Shown: positions 8,275 through 17,434, counted from the stretch's first letter. The stretch is 64,000 bases of DNA from an uncultured Hydrogenophaga sp. (GCF_958439165.1 NZ_OY288123.1:62001-126000); one strand, 5' to 3'. The notes: a model not told the origin generated them from the sequence alone. Program-made: numbers and translations.

Positions 8275-8426
8275 GCGGGGTGGTCGGTGGGTGTGTGGGC
8301 GCCGGTCCGATTCGCGGTTGCCACAAACCAGTTCCCGCCGATCCGGCGTTCAAGAAGCAACCGATGCCAACCCACCCAGCCGCCCGCGAGCGAGACCAGA
8401 GCCCACACACCCACCGGCCACCCCGC
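8275..8426 (-). repeat. structured repeat element, copy B (inverted)
   Basis: The second copy, on the opposite strand, is 152 bp with a 26-bp terminal inverted repeat (8275-8300 with 8401-8426, 25 of 26 complementary) and again exactly 100 nt of core (8301-8400). The shared blocks are at 8377-8389, 8354-8367 and 8310-8325. The terminal arms differ from copy A in most bases yet still pair almost perfectly, so structure rather than sequence is conserved. The copies are 45 bp apart. A further 9-bp match to the core, GGTTGCTTC, lies outside copy A at 8070-8078. Confidence 0.8.
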
Positions 8427-8453
8427 CCGCGATGTCTTGAAGAACCCACAAAA

Positions 8454-8479
8454 AAAGGCCGCCCTACAGAGCGGCCTTT
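8454..8479 (-). terminator. rho-independent terminator of argG
   Basis: The stem AAAGGCCGC (8454-8462) pairs with GCGGCCTTT (8471-8479) over an eight-base loop. Read on the minus strand, it is followed by a run of seven T residues (complement of 8450-8456). It lies 20 bp past the argG stop, as expected for its terminator. The hairpin is symmetric enough to act weakly from the other side too. Confidence 0.85.
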
Positions 8480-8498
8480 CCAGGAAGCACAGGGAAGC

Positions 8499-9839
8499 TC
8501 AGTCCCCCTTGCCGCCTTCCAGCTTGAGCATCTGCGCACCTTCGCCCAGCGACAGCAGGCCGCTCTTGGCATAGATGCCCAGCTTGGCGCGCGTGTCGGT
8601 GATGTCCAGGTTGCGCATGGTCAGCTGGCCGATGCGGTCCAGCGGCGAGAACGGTGCGTCCTCCACCTTCTCCATGCTCAGACGCTCGGGCGCGTAGGTC
8701 AGGTTCGGGCTGTCGGTGTTGAGGATGCTGTAGTCGTTGCCGCGGCGCAGCTCGATGGTCACCTCGCCGGTGATGGCACGGGCCACCCAGCGCTGGGCCG
8801 TCTCGCGCAGCATGATCGACTGCGGGTCGAACCAGCGGCCCTGGTACAGCAGGCGGCCGAGCTTCAGACCGTTGATGCGGTACTGCTCGATGGTGTCCTC
8901 GTTGTGGATGCCGGTCACCAGGCGCTCGTAGGCAATGAACAGCAGTGCCAGGCCCGGGGCCTCGTAGATGCCGCGGCTTTTGGCTTCGATGATGCGGTTC
9001 TCGATCTGGTCGCTCATGCCCAGACCGTGGCGGCCGCCGATCTCGTTGGCCTTCATGATCAGGTCGACCGGGCTGTCGAAGGTCTGGCCGTTCAGGGCCA
9101 CCGGCTGGCCTTCCTCGAAGCGCACCGTCACTTCTTCGGCCTTGACCACGCAGTCCTCGCGCCAGAACGGCACGCCCATGATCGGATTGACGATGCGGAT
9201 GCCGGAGTTCAGGTGTTCCAGGTCCTTGGCCTCGTGGGTGGCGCCCAGCATGTTGCTGTCGGTGCTGTAGGCCTTCTCGGCGCTCATCTTGTAGCCGAAG
9301 CCGTTGGCCGTCATGAAGGCGCTCATCTCGGCACGGCCGCCCAGCTCATCGATGAAGCGCTGGTCCAGCCAGGGCTTGTAGATCTTCAGGCTGGGGTTGG
9401 TCAGCAGGCCGTAGCGGTAGAAGCGCTCGATGTCGTTGCCCTTGAAGGTCGAGCCGTCGCCCCAGATGTTGACGTCGTCCTCCTTCATGGCGGCCACCAG
9501 CATGGTGCCGGTCACGGCGCGGCCCAGCGGCGTGGTGTTGAAGTAGGTCACGCCGGCGGTGCTGATGTGGAAGGCGCCGCACTGCAGGGCGGCAATGCCT
9601 TCATGGGCCAGCTGGCTGCGGCAGTCGATCAGGCGGGCCTTCTCGGCGCCGTAGGCCATGGCCTTGCGCGGGATTTCGTCGTAGTCCGGCTCGTCGGGCT
9701 GGCCCAGGTTGGCGGTGTAGGCGTAGGGCAGGGCGCCCTTCTGCTTCATCCAGAGCAGCGCGGCGCTGGTGTCCAGGCCGCCGGAGAAGGCGATGCCGAC
9801 TTTCTGTTGCAGGGGAAGGTTCTGGAGGATGGTGGCCAT
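8499..9839 (-). CDS. argG: argininosuccinate synthase
   Basis: A 446-residue enzyme that joins citrulline and aspartate with ATP to make argininosuccinate in arginine synthesis. The PP-loop AFSGGLDTSAAL is at residues 17-28, and STDSNMLGATHEAKDLE lies mid-protein. The length and the C-terminal extension match the E. coli-type ArgG rather than the shorter type. The ATG at 9839 gives the standard N-terminus. It is preceded 23 bp upstream by ppnP on the same strand and ends in a strong terminator. Confidence 0.96.
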   Translation of the reverse strand: MATILQNLPLQQKVGIAFSGGLDTSAALLWMKQKGALPYAYTANLGQPDEPDYDEIPRKAMAYGAEKARLIDCRSQLAHEGIAALQCGAFHISTAGVTYFNTTPLGRAVTGTMLVAAMKEDDVNIWGDGSTFKGNDIERFYRYGLLTNPSLKIYKPWLDQRFIDELGGRAEMSAFMTANGFGYKMSAEKAYSTDSNMLGATHEAKDLEHLNSGIRIVNPIMGVPFWREDCVVKAEEVTVRFEEGQPVALNGQTFDSPVDLIMKANEIGGRHGLGMSDQIENRIIEAKSRGIYEAPGLALLFIAYERLVTGIHNEDTIEQYRINGLKLGRLLYQGRWFDPQSIMLRETAQRWVARAITGEVTIELRRGNDYSILNTDSPNLTYAPERLSMEKVEDAPFSPLDRIGQLTMRNLDITDTRAKLGIYAKSGLLSLGEGAQMLKLEGGKGD

Positions 9840-9862
9840 GGTCGGGTCCGTGGGTCCGTGGA

Positions 9863-10180
9863 TCAGCCGAAGTGGCAGATGTAGTGGTAAGGCTCGGTCA
9901 CGCGGATCTGGAAGCTGCTGTTGCCCGGAACAGCGAATTGGTCGCCGGGGCCGCTTTTCACCCAGGTGCTGCTGCCGGCCAGCAGGTATTCGCACGAGCC
10001 GGCCACGCATTCCATGATTTCCGGTGCGCCGGTGTTGAAGGTCAGGGTGGCCGGGAGGATCACGCCGACCGACTTCTTGGTGCCGTCGGCCAGGGTGATG
10101 CCGTGGCTCACGCACTTGCCGTCGAAGTACACATTGGCCTGGGTGGCGACGGTCACGCCGCTGAATTGGGTGGTGGTCAT
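9863..10180 (-). CDS. ppnP: pyrimidine/purine nucleoside phosphorylase PpnP
   Basis: A 105-residue cupin-like protein (YaiE/DUF1255). PpnP splits several nucleosides with phosphate into a base and ribose-1-phosphate. Family marks include the N-terminal FSGVTVATQANVYFDGKCVS, the central APEIMECVAGSCEY and the C-terminal PYHYICHFG. The length agrees with the family (about 95-105). It lies 23 bp upstream of argG on the same strand, so the two may be co-transcribed, although their jobs are unrelated. Confidence 0.92.
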   Translation of the reverse strand: MTTTQFSGVTVATQANVYFDGKCVSHGITLADGTKKSVGVILPATLTFNTGAPEIMECVAGSCEYLLAGSSTWVKSGPGDQFAVPGNSSFQIRVTEPYHYICHFG

Positions 10181-10223
10181 GGGTGCGGGGGAAGGTTCGG
10201 TGGGAGGGGCAGAACCCTCGATT

Positions 10224-10592
10224 TTAGGCAGCCGCCCAGGCCACCGGGTCGAAGCCCACCGTGATGCGGCCATCGGCCCACTCCACCACCGGGCGTTTGA
10301 TGACGCTGGCGTGTGCCAGCAGCAGGGCGCGGGCCGAAGGCACATCGGTCACGCCGGCGCGCAGCGAGTCGTCCAGACCGCGCCAGGTGGTCCCCTTGCG
10401 GTTGACCAGCAATTCCCAGCCGGCCGCAGCCAGCCAGCGGTCCAGCGCCTCGGGGGGCACGCCCTGTTTCTTGAAGTCGTGGAAGCGGTGCTCGATGCCC
10501 TGGGTCTGGAGCCAGGTTCGTGCCTTCTTGACGGTGTCGCAGTTCGGTATGCCGAACACCGTGACGGAGGATGGGGAGGCGGGAGCGTTCAT
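10224..10592 (-). CDS. ArsC/Spx-family thioredoxin-fold protein (YffB-like)
   Basis: A 122-residue thioredoxin-fold protein of the ArsC/Spx group. The N-terminal GIPNCDTVKKARTWL carries the single Cys of the CxxT-type site, and the KRPVVEW segment supplies the cis-Pro region. It resembles E. coli YffB, which binds glutathione, rather than a true arsenate reductase, and no ars genes are near. It is divergent from folC with 58 bp between starts. Confidence 0.87.
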   Translation of the reverse strand: MNAPASPSSVTVFGIPNCDTVKKARTWLQTQGIEHRFHDFKKQGVPPEALDRWLAAAGWELLVNRKGTTWRGLDDSLRAGVTDVPSARALLLAHASVIKRPVVEWADGRITVGFDPVAWAAA

Positions 10593-10650
10593 GCCGCGGA
10601 TTGTCCCCGACGGCCGGGGGGCTGCCTCCGCCGATGGGACAATCCCGCCC

Positions 10651-12012
10651 ATGCTAGACATTCCCGTTCCCGACCACCCCGCCACCCTGGCCGACTGGCT
10701 GGCCCATGCCGAACGCCTGCACCCGCAGGCCATCGACATGGGTCTCGACCGGGTGCAGGCCGTGGCCCGCCGCATGGCCCTGGTCATACCCTGTCCGGTC
10801 ATCACGGTGGCCGGCACCAACGGCAAGGGCAGCACCTGCGCCATGCTGGAGTCGGTCTACGGGCAGGCCGGTTACCGCACCGGGCTCTACACCTCGCCCC
10901 ATCTGGTGCACTTCGAGGAACGCTGCCGCATCGACGGCCGGCCGGTGGACGCTGCCGACCTGGTGCCGGCCATGGCCGAGGTGGAGCAGGCCCGGCGCGG
11001 GCAGGGGGCCGACCAGCCCGAAATCAGCCTGACCTATTTCGAGTTCACCACCCTGGCCATCCTGCGCACCCTCGCGCGGGCCGGCGTGGACGTGGTCATC
11101 CTGGAGGTCGGTCTGGGTGGCCGGCTGGACGCGGTCAACATCATCGACACCGACTGCGCCGTCATCACCTGCATCGCACTGGACCACATGGCCCTGCTCG
11201 GCCCGGACCGTGAAGCCATCGGCCGCGAGAAGGCCGGCATCATGCGCACCGGCCGCCCGGTGGTGGTGAGCGACCCGATGCCGCCGCAAAGCGTGCTCGA
11301 CCGGGCCCTGGAGGTCGGCGCCGACCTGTGGCGCCTGGGGCTGGACTTCCACTTTGCCGGTGACCAGCAGCAATGGGGCTGGGCCACCCACCCGAACCGG
11401 GGCGGACGCCGTTACGCCGGCCTGGCCTACCCGGCCCTGCGCGGAGCCAACCAGCTGGTCAACGCCTCGGGGGTGCTGGCGGCGGTCGAGGCGCTGCGGC
11501 CCCGCCTGCCGGTCACCGCGCAGGCGGTACGCACCGGGCTGGCCATGGTGGAGCTGCCGGGCCGCTTCCAGATCGTTCCCGGCAACCCCACCCTGGTGCT
11601 GGACGTGGCCCACAACCCCCATTCGGTGGCGGCACTGGCCGAAAACCTGGACGCCATGGGTTTTTACCCCGGCACCCACGCGGTGTTCGGCGCCATGGCG
11701 GACAAGGACCTCTCGGCCATGGTGGAGCGGGTGGCCCCGCTGATCGACCACTGGTACCTGACCGATCTGCCGTTGCCCCGGGCCCTGCCGGCGCGCGAGC
11801 TCTCGGGCGTTGTGGTGGCGGCCACCGAGGGGCGTTCGGGCCAGCCGTCGCGGGTCGCCGGCTGCTTTCCGGACCCCCGCGCGGCGCTCGCCGCCGCCGT
11901 GGCCGCCGCAGACCCGGCTGATAGAATCGTGGTCTTTGGTTCCTTCCACACGGTGGGCGGTGTGCTGCAGGACGGGGTGCCCCGGCTGGCCGCCAAGCAC
12001 CTGAAGGGCTGA
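10651..12012 (+). CDS. folC: bifunctional folylpolyglutamate/dihydrofolate synthase
   Basis: A 453-residue Mur-ligase-fold enzyme that adds glutamate to dihydropteroate and to tetrahydrofolates. The P-loop GTNGKGST is at residues 55-62. It is followed by YTSPHLVHFEERCRI and the conserved VGLGGRLDAVN. The C-terminal domain has the VLDVAHNP motif. It heads the run folC-SPOR-cvpA-purF-metZ. In many Burkholderiales accD lies just upstream, but here that place is taken by a divergent ArsC/Spx-like gene. Confidence 0.95.
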   Translation: MLDIPVPDHPATLADWLAHAERLHPQAIDMGLDRVQAVARRMALVIPCPVITVAGTNGKGSTCAMLESVYGQAGYRTGLYTSPHLVHFEERCRIDGRPVDAADLVPAMAEVEQARRGQGADQPEISLTYFEFTTLAILRTLARAGVDVVILEVGLGGRLDAVNIIDTDCAVITCIALDHMALLGPDREAIGREKAGIMRTGRPVVVSDPMPPQSVLDRALEVGADLWRLGLDFHFAGDQQQWGWATHPNRGGRRYAGLAYPALRGANQLVNASGVLAAVEALRPRLPVTAQAVRTGLAMVELPGRFQIVPGNPTLVLDVAHNPHSVAALAENLDAMGFYPGTHAVFGAMADKDLSAMVERVAPLIDHWYLTDLPLPRALPARELSGVVVAATEGRSGQPSRVAGCFPDPRAALAAAVAAADPADRIVVFGSFHTVGGVLQDGVPRLAAKHLKG

Positions 12013-12070
12013 GGCCCCGGCCAGCCCCGTGCCACCGCCAGCCGTAGATGGCGAATTGGTCCCCCACCGC

Positions 12071-12814
12071 ATGGTCAACCCCCGCTCCGGCCCCGCAGGC
12101 AACGCACCCACTCCCACCATCGATGCGGTGCGTCGGCGCGCGCGCCACCGCCTGATCGGCGCCAGCGTGCTGGTGGCGGTCGGCGTGATCGGCTTCCCGC
12201 TGCTGTTCGACACCCAGCCGCGTCCGATCCCGGTCGACATCCCCATCGAGATCCCGGCCCGCAACACCCCTTCACCGGCGGCCAAGGTCTCGTCGACCCC
12301 GGCTCCCGCCGCCGCCGCTCCTGCGGGTGGCAAGTTGCCCATGATCACCGAGCAGGCCGACGCCGCTGCCAAGACCGAGGCTTCCCAGCTTCCGGCACCC
12401 AAGGCCGAGCCACCCAGGGCAGAGCCACCCAAAGCCGAGCCGGCTCAGGCCGCAGCGCCTGCCCCGGCACCCGCTGTACCCGCCCCGGCCCCAGCGCCTG
12501 CCCGTCCTGCCGCCAGCGAGGCAGCCCGTGCCGAAGCGCTGCTCAAGGGCCAGCCCGACCCCCGGCCGGCATCGGCCGCCGCCGCGGCCCGTCTGGTGGT
12601 GCAGGTCGGCGCCTATGCCGACGAGGACCGGGTGCGCGACGTGCGCCAGAAGCTGGAGCGCGCCGGCCTCAAGACCTATGTGCACACCGCCAGCACGCCC
12701 GAAGGCAAGCGCACCCGGGTGCGCGTGGGTCCCTTCGACACCCGGGCCGATGCCGACAAGGCGGCTGCGCGGGTGAAGGCGCTCGGTTTGCCGGCAGCGG
12801 TGCTGACCCTCTGA
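12071..12814 (+). CDS. SPOR-domain membrane protein (DedD-like)
   Basis: A 247-residue protein with a short cytosolic tail, one membrane segment at about residues 28-46, a long Pro/Ala/Lys-rich linker (about 60-165) and a C-terminal SPOR domain (about 172-247). SPOR domains bind denuded glycan strands at the division septum, and DedD is the equivalent in the E. coli folC-dedD-cvpA-purF order. The ATG at 12071 is preferred. An in-frame GTG at 12029 would add 14 residues, and neither has a clear ribosome site. Confidence 0.86.
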   Translation: MVNPRSGPAGNAPTPTIDAVRRRARHRLIGASVLVAVGVIGFPLLFDTQPRPIPVDIPIEIPARNTPSPAAKVSSTPAPAAAAPAGGKLPMITEQADAAAKTEASQLPAPKAEPPRAEPPKAEPAQAAAPAPAPAVPAPAPAPARPAASEAARAEALLKGQPDPRPASAAAAARLVVQVGAYADEDRVRDVRQKLERAGLKTYVHTASTPEGKRTRVRVGPFDTRADADKAAARVKALGLPAAVLTL

Positions 12815-12824
12815 CGGACCCGCC

Positions 12825-13310
12825 ATGGTCGCCCTCGACATCGTCATGCTGGTCATCCTGCTGCTGTCGGTCCTGATCGGACTGTGGCGCGGGCTGATGT
12901 ACGAGGTGATCGTGGTGGCCGGCTGGGTCGCCGCTTTCGTGATGTCTCCCATTTACGCGGCCGACGTGGCTGGCTGGTTGCCGACCGACAGTCTCACGGA
13001 GCCCCTGCGGCTGGCCATCGGTTTCGTGCTGGTGTTCATCGCGGTGGTCTTTGCCGGCGGTCTGGTGGCCTGGCTGGTGCAGAAGGCCGTGACCAGCGTC
13101 GGCTTGCGCCCGGTGGACCGCATTCTGGGCGGCGGCTTCGGCCTGGCCCGCGGCGTGGTGCTGCTGCTGGCCATGGCCCTGGTGGTGAACATGCTGGGCC
13201 AGCACGATGCCGTCTGGTGGACCGAATCGCAAGGCGGGCGCCTGCTGTCGGCCACGTTGCACGAGTTGCGCCCGCTGCTGCCACAGACCGTGGCGGCCTA
13301 CATACCGTAA
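12825..13310 (+). CDS. cvpA: CvpA family membrane protein
   Basis: A 161-residue inner-membrane protein with about four hydrophobic segments. The family features are the N-terminal segment ending LIGLWRGLMYE (about residues 17-27) and the Gly-rich RILGGGFGLARG near 101-112. CvpA is needed for colicin V export in E. coli and for envelope stress tolerance in enteric bacteria; its molecular activity is unknown. It sits between the SPOR gene (10 bp) and purF (22 bp) and is surely part of that operon. Confidence 0.92.
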   Translation: MVALDIVMLVILLLSVLIGLWRGLMYEVIVVAGWVAAFVMSPIYAADVAGWLPTDSLTEPLRLAIGFVLVFIAVVFAGGLVAWLVQKAVTSVGLRPVDRILGGGFGLARGVVLLLAMALVVNMLGQHDAVWWTESQGGRLLSATLHELRPLLPQTVAAYIP

Positions 13311-13332
13311 AGATTTTTCGAAGGATCCCGAC

Positions 13333-14835
13333 ATGTGTGGAATCGTGGGTGTGGTCAGCCAGGACCCGGTCAATCAGCTCATCTATGACGCCTTGCTGCT
13401 GCTGCAGCACCGGGGCCAGGACGCGGCCGGCATCGTCACGCAGCAAGGGCGCAAGTTCTTCATGCACAAGGCCAAGGGCATGGTGCGCGACGTCTTCCGC
13501 ACCCGCAACATGCGCTCGCTGCCGGGCAACTGCGGCCTGGGTCAGGTGCGTTATCCCACGGCCGGCAACGCCTTCAGCGAGGAAGAGGCCCAGCCCTTTT
13601 ACGTGAACGCGCCTTTCGGCCTGGTGCTGGTGCACAACGGCAACCTCACCAATGCCCACGCGCTCAAGCAGGAGCTGTTCCAGACCGATCACCGCCACAT
13701 CAACACCGAGAGCGACTCCGAGGTGCTGCTCAACGTGCTGGCGCACGAACTCGAGAAGGTCACCCGTGGCCTCACCCTCAAGCCCGCCGACGTGTTTGCC
13801 GCCGTGCGCGGCGTGCACCAGCGCGTGCGTGGCTCCTACGCCGTGGTGGCGCTGATCGCCGGCCACGGCCTGCTGGCCTTCCGCGACCCCTACGGCATCC
13901 GTCCCCTGTGCCTGGGGCGTCAGGGCCAGAACGTGATGCTGGCCAGCGAGTCGGTCACGCTGGAAGGCACCGGCTTCGAGCTGGAGCGCGACGTGGCGCC
14001 TGGCGAGGCCGTGTTCGTCGACCTGCAGGGCAACGTGCAGGCAGAACAATGCGCCAGCGCACCCGCGCTCAAGCCCTGCATCTTCGAATACGTGTACCTG
14101 GCCCGTCCGGACTCGGTCATCAACGGCATTTCGGTCTACCAGGCCCGGCTGAACCTGGGCGCATCGCTGGCCAAGCGGGTGATCTCCACCGTGCCCCCCA
14201 ACGAGATCGATGTGGTCATCCCCATTCCCGAGTCGTCGCGCCCCAGCGCCATGGAGCTGGCCCAGCTGCTCGGCCTGCCCTACCGCGAAGGCTTCGTGAA
14301 GAACCGCTATGTGGGCCGCACCTTCATCATGCCGGGCCAGGCCGTGCGCAAGAAGTCGGTGCGCCAGAAGCTCAACGTGATCGGCAGCGAGTTCAAGGGC
14401 CGCAACGTGCTGCTCGTCGATGACTCCATCGTGCGCGGCACCACCAGCCGCGAGATCGTGCAGATGGCGCGCGATGCCGGCGCCCGCAAGGTGTACCTGG
14501 CCAGCGCAGCGCCGCCGGTGCGGTTCCCCAATGTGTACGGCATCGACATGCCCACGCCCGACGAGCTGGTGGCCCATGGCCGCACGGTGGACGAGGTGCG
14601 CCAGATCATCGGCTGCGACGCGCTCGTCTACCAGGATGTGGACGGCATGAAGCAGGCCGTGGGTCAGCTCAACCCGAAGCTGGGCGGTTTCGACGCTTCG
14701 TGCTTCGACGGCGAGTACGTCACCGGCGACATCACGGCTGAAGACATCGCCCGCCTCAACCAGGGCCGCGACCAGACCGAAGAGGGCACCGAAGACACGT
14801 CCCGTCTGGCCCTGCCCAACGCACAGGTGGCCTGA
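13333..14835 (+). CDS. purF: amidophosphoribosyltransferase
   Basis: A 500-residue enzyme for the first committed step of purine synthesis: PRPP plus glutamine gives 5-phosphoribosylamine. Cys2 becomes the N-terminal nucleophile after Met removal (MCGIVGVV). The glutaminase domain is followed by a phosphoribosyltransferase domain with the PRPP loop VDDSIVRGTTS at residues 362-372. AAGG-type ribosome site AAGGA lies 9 bp before the ATG. The stop overlaps the start of metZ (TGATG). Confidence 0.96.
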   Translation: MCGIVGVVSQDPVNQLIYDALLLLQHRGQDAAGIVTQQGRKFFMHKAKGMVRDVFRTRNMRSLPGNCGLGQVRYPTAGNAFSEEEAQPFYVNAPFGLVLVHNGNLTNAHALKQELFQTDHRHINTESDSEVLLNVLAHELEKVTRGLTLKPADVFAAVRGVHQRVRGSYAVVALIAGHGLLAFRDPYGIRPLCLGRQGQNVMLASESVTLEGTGFELERDVAPGEAVFVDLQGNVQAEQCASAPALKPCIFEYVYLARPDSVINGISVYQARLNLGASLAKRVISTVPPNEIDVVIPIPESSRPSAMELAQLLGLPYREGFVKNRYVGRTFIMPGQAVRKKSVRQKLNVIGSEFKGRNVLLVDDSIVRGTTSREIVQMARDAGARKVYLASAAPPVRFPNVYGIDMPTPDELVAHGRTVDEVRQIIGCDALVYQDVDGMKQAVGQLNPKLGGFDASCFDGEYVTGDITAEDIARLNQGRDQTEEGTEDTSRLALPNAQVA

Positions 14836-16046
14836 TGAGCGGAAAGCCCCTGCCCGAAGGCCTGCACCGCGACACGCTGGCGGTGCGCGCAGCGGTCGAC
14901 AAATCGCAGTACGGCGAGAACGCCGAAGCGCTGTTCCTGACCAGCAGCTTCACCCAGCCCGACAGCGAGACCGCCGCCCGCCGCTTCGCCGGCGAAGAGG
15001 ACGGCTACATCTATTCGCGTTTTTCCAACCCCACCGTGGCCAGCATGGAACAGCGGCTGGCCGCGCTCGAAGGTATGGAAGCCTGCGTGGGCACGGCCAG
15101 CGGCATGGGCGCCATCCTGCTGCTGTGCATGGGTCTGCTCAAGGCCGGTGACCACGTGGTGTGCTCGCGCTCGGTGTTCGGCTCCACCATCAAGCTGCTG
15201 GGCACCGAGTTCGCCCGCTTCGGCGTCGAGACGTCTTTCGTCTCCCAGACCGATGTGGCCGAGTGGAAAGCCGCTGTCCGGCCCACCACGAAACTGTTCT
15301 TTGCCGAGACGCCCACCAATCCGCTGACCGACGTGTGCGACATCCGCGCACTGGCCGACATTGCCCACGAGGCAGGTGCGCTGCTGGCGGTGGACAACTG
15401 CTTCTGCTCGCCGGCCCTGCAGCAGCCGGTGAAGTTTGGCGCCGACATCGTCATCCATTCCGGCACCAAGTACCTCGACGGCCAGGGCCGCGTGGTGGCC
15501 GGTGCGTTGTGCGCCAGCGAAGTGCTGGTGCGCAAGACCTTCATCCCGGTCATGCGCAGTGCCGGCATCAGCCTCTCGCCGTTCAACGCCTGGGTGGTGC
15601 TCAAGGGCATGGAGACGCTGGGCATCCGCATGGAAGCGCAGTCCCGCCGCGCGCTGGAACTGGCGCAGTGGCTGGAGGCCCATCCCAAGGTCGAGCGGGT
15701 GTACTACCCCGGTCTGACCAGCCATCCGCAGCACGAACTGGCCATGGCGCAGCAGTCGGGCCTCGGCGGTGCGGTGCTCTCTTTCGATGTGAAAGCGCCC
15801 GATGCGGCAGAGGGTCGTCGTCGCGCCTTTCACGTCATCGACACCACGCAGCTCATGTCGGTCACCGCCAACCTCGGCGACGTGAAGACCATCATCACCC
15901 ACCCCGGCACCACCTCGCACGGCCGCCTGACCGAAGAGCAGCGCCAGGCCGCCGGCATCCGGCAGAACCTGGTGCGCGTGGCCGTGGGCCTGGAATACCT
16001 CGACGATCTCAAAGCCGACCTCGCGCGCGGCCTGGACACCCTGTGA
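14835..16046 (+). CDS. metZ: O-succinylhomoserine sulfhydrylase
   Basis: A 403-residue PLP enzyme of the Cys/Met metabolism family. It makes homocysteine directly from O-succinylhomoserine and sulfide. The PLP-binding Lys is Lys212 in HSGTKYLDG, and the NPTVASMEQRLAALE segment near residue 65 is typical. The position right after purF with a one-base overlap is the standard place of metZ in beta- and gammaproteobacteria, which supports metZ over metB or metC. The acyl donor (succinyl or acetyl) is inferred from that context. Confidence 0.92.
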   Translation: MSGKPLPEGLHRDTLAVRAAVDKSQYGENAEALFLTSSFTQPDSETAARRFAGEEDGYIYSRFSNPTVASMEQRLAALEGMEACVGTASGMGAILLLCMGLLKAGDHVVCSRSVFGSTIKLLGTEFARFGVETSFVSQTDVAEWKAAVRPTTKLFFAETPTNPLTDVCDIRALADIAHEAGALLAVDNCFCSPALQQPVKFGADIVIHSGTKYLDGQGRVVAGALCASEVLVRKTFIPVMRSAGISLSPFNAWVVLKGMETLGIRMEAQSRRALELAQWLEAHPKVERVYYPGLTSHPQHELAMAQQSGLGGAVLSFDVKAPDAAEGRRRAFHVIDTTQLMSVTANLGDVKTIITHPGTTSHGRLTEEQRQAAGIRQNLVRVAVGLEYLDDLKADLARGLDTL

Positions 16047-17434
16047 ATCCCGTGAAAGTACGCACCCGTTTCGCTCCGTCGCCGACCGGCTTCATCCACC
16101 TCGGCAACATCCGCTCCGCCCTGTACCCGTGGGCCTTCGCCCGCTCGCAGCAGGGCGACTTCATCCTGCGCATCGAGGACACCGATCTGGAGCGCTCCTC
16201 GCAGGCAGCGGTCGACGTGATCATCGAAGGCATGAAGTGGCTGGGCCTGGACCATGACGAAGGTCCGTTCTTCCAGATGCAGCGCATGGACCGCTACAAG
16301 GCGGTGCTGGAGCAGCTCAAGGCCGCCGGCCATGTGTATCCCTGCTACATGAGCGTGGCCGAGCTCGACGCCCTGCGCGAGCGGCAGATGGCCGCCAAGG
16401 AGAAGCCGCGTTACGACGGCACCTGGCGTCCCGAGCCCGGCAAGACCCTGCCACCCGTTCCCGAGGGCGTTCAGCCGGTGCTGCGCTTCCGCACAACGGT
16501 GGGGGGCAGCGTGGTGTGGGACGACAAGGTCAAGGGCCGCATCGAGATCAGCAACGCCGAGCTGGACGATCTGGTCATTGCGCGCCCGGACGGCACGCCC
16601 ACCTACAACTTCTGCGTGGTGGTCGACGACATCGACATGGGCATCACCCATGTGATCCGGGGCGACGACCATGTGAACAACACCCCGCGGCAGATCCACA
16701 TCTTCCGCGCACTCGGCCATGAGCCGCCGGTGTACGCGCACCTGCCCACCGTCCTGAACGAGCAGGGCGAGAAGATGAGCAAGCGCAACGGTGCCAAGCC
16801 GGTCACGCAGTACCGCGACGAAGGCTACCTGCCCGATGCCATGGTGAACTACCTCGCCCGCCTGGGCTGGAGCCATGGTGACGACGAGATCTTCAGCCGT
16901 GAGCAGTTCCTGCAGTGGTTCGACCTCGACCACCTGGGCCGCAGTGCCGCTCAGTTCGATGAGGCCAAGCTGCGCTGGGTCAATGCCCAGCACCTCAAGG
17001 CCATGGACGATGCTGAGCTGGCGCCCCTGGTGGCAGAACAGCTGCAACGACTGGGTCTGCAGGCCGACGATCGTCTGCCTGCCATCTGTGGTCTTTTCAA
17101 GGATCGCTGCGACACCACGGTGGCGCTGGCTGGATGGGCCAAAGCTTTCTATGCCGACGTGCAGCCCGATGCGTCCGAACTGGCCCAGCATGTCACCGAT
17201 GTCGTGCGACCGGCCGTGCAGTCGCTGGCGCAGCAGCTGGAAGCCTGCGCCTGGGACAAGGCGTCGATTGCTGCGGTCATCAAGTCGGTGCTGGCCGAGC
17301 ACGGCCTGAAGATGCCGCAACTGGCCATGCCGGTGCGCGTGCTGGTCATGGGCACGGCCCAGACACCGTCGCTGGATGCGGTGCTGGCACTGCACGACAA
17401 AAAAGTTGTGGTGGGGCGTTTGCAGAACGCCTGA
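16043..17434 (+). CDS. gltX: glutamyl-tRNA synthetase
   Basis: A 463-residue class I synthetase that charges tRNA(Glu). The HIGH-type signature HLGN is at residues 19-22 after RFAPSPTGFI, and KMSKR is at 244-248. GTG at 16043 overlaps the metZ stop (GTGA) and is the chosen start; GTG at 16052 would remove three residues. One of its substrates, tRNA-Glu, is encoded 266 bp downstream. Confidence 0.95.
   Translation: MNPVKVRTRFAPSPTGFIHLGNIRSALYPWAFARSQQGDFILRIEDTDLERSSQAAVDVIIEGMKWLGLDHDEGPFFQMQRMDRYKAVLEQLKAAGHVYPCYMSVAELDALRERQMAAKEKPRYDGTWRPEPGKTLPPVPEGVQPVLRFRTTVGGSVVWDDKVKGRIEISNAELDDLVIARPDGTPTYNFCVVVDDIDMGITHVIRGDDHVNNTPRQIHIFRALGHEPPVYAHLPTVLNEQGEKMSKRNGAKPVTQYRDEGYLPDAMVNYLARLGWSHGDDEIFSREQFLQWFDLDHLGRSAAQFDEAKLRWVNAQHLKAMDDAELAPLVAEQLQRLGLQADDRLPAICGLFKDRCDTTVALAGWAKAFYADVQPDASELAQHVTDVVRPAVQSLAQQLEACAWDKASIAAVIKSVLAEHGLKMPQLAMPVRVLVMGTAQTPSLDAVLALHDKKVVVGRLQNA

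Noticed and set aside
8080..8426. Transposon or MITE with target-site duplication
   Set aside because: No direct duplication of flanking bases was found at either copy, and no transposase gene is near. Mobility stays open, but a classical MITE is not supported.
8072..8574. Short frames inside the murB-argG gap, some giving similar peptides twice
   Set aside because: The likeness comes from the inverted DNA repeats being translated in several frames. No ribosome site or coding bias is seen, and equal spacer lengths plus stem covariation point to structure, not protein.
10224..10592. Arsenate reductase (arsC)
   Set aside because: The single-Cys GIPNCDTVKKA motif and lack of any ars gene fit the YffB/Spx-like branch.
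12350..12540. Tandem repeat in the SPOR-protein gene
   Set aside because: It is a Pro/Ala/Lys linker of variable units, normal for SPOR proteins, and not a tandem DNA repeat.
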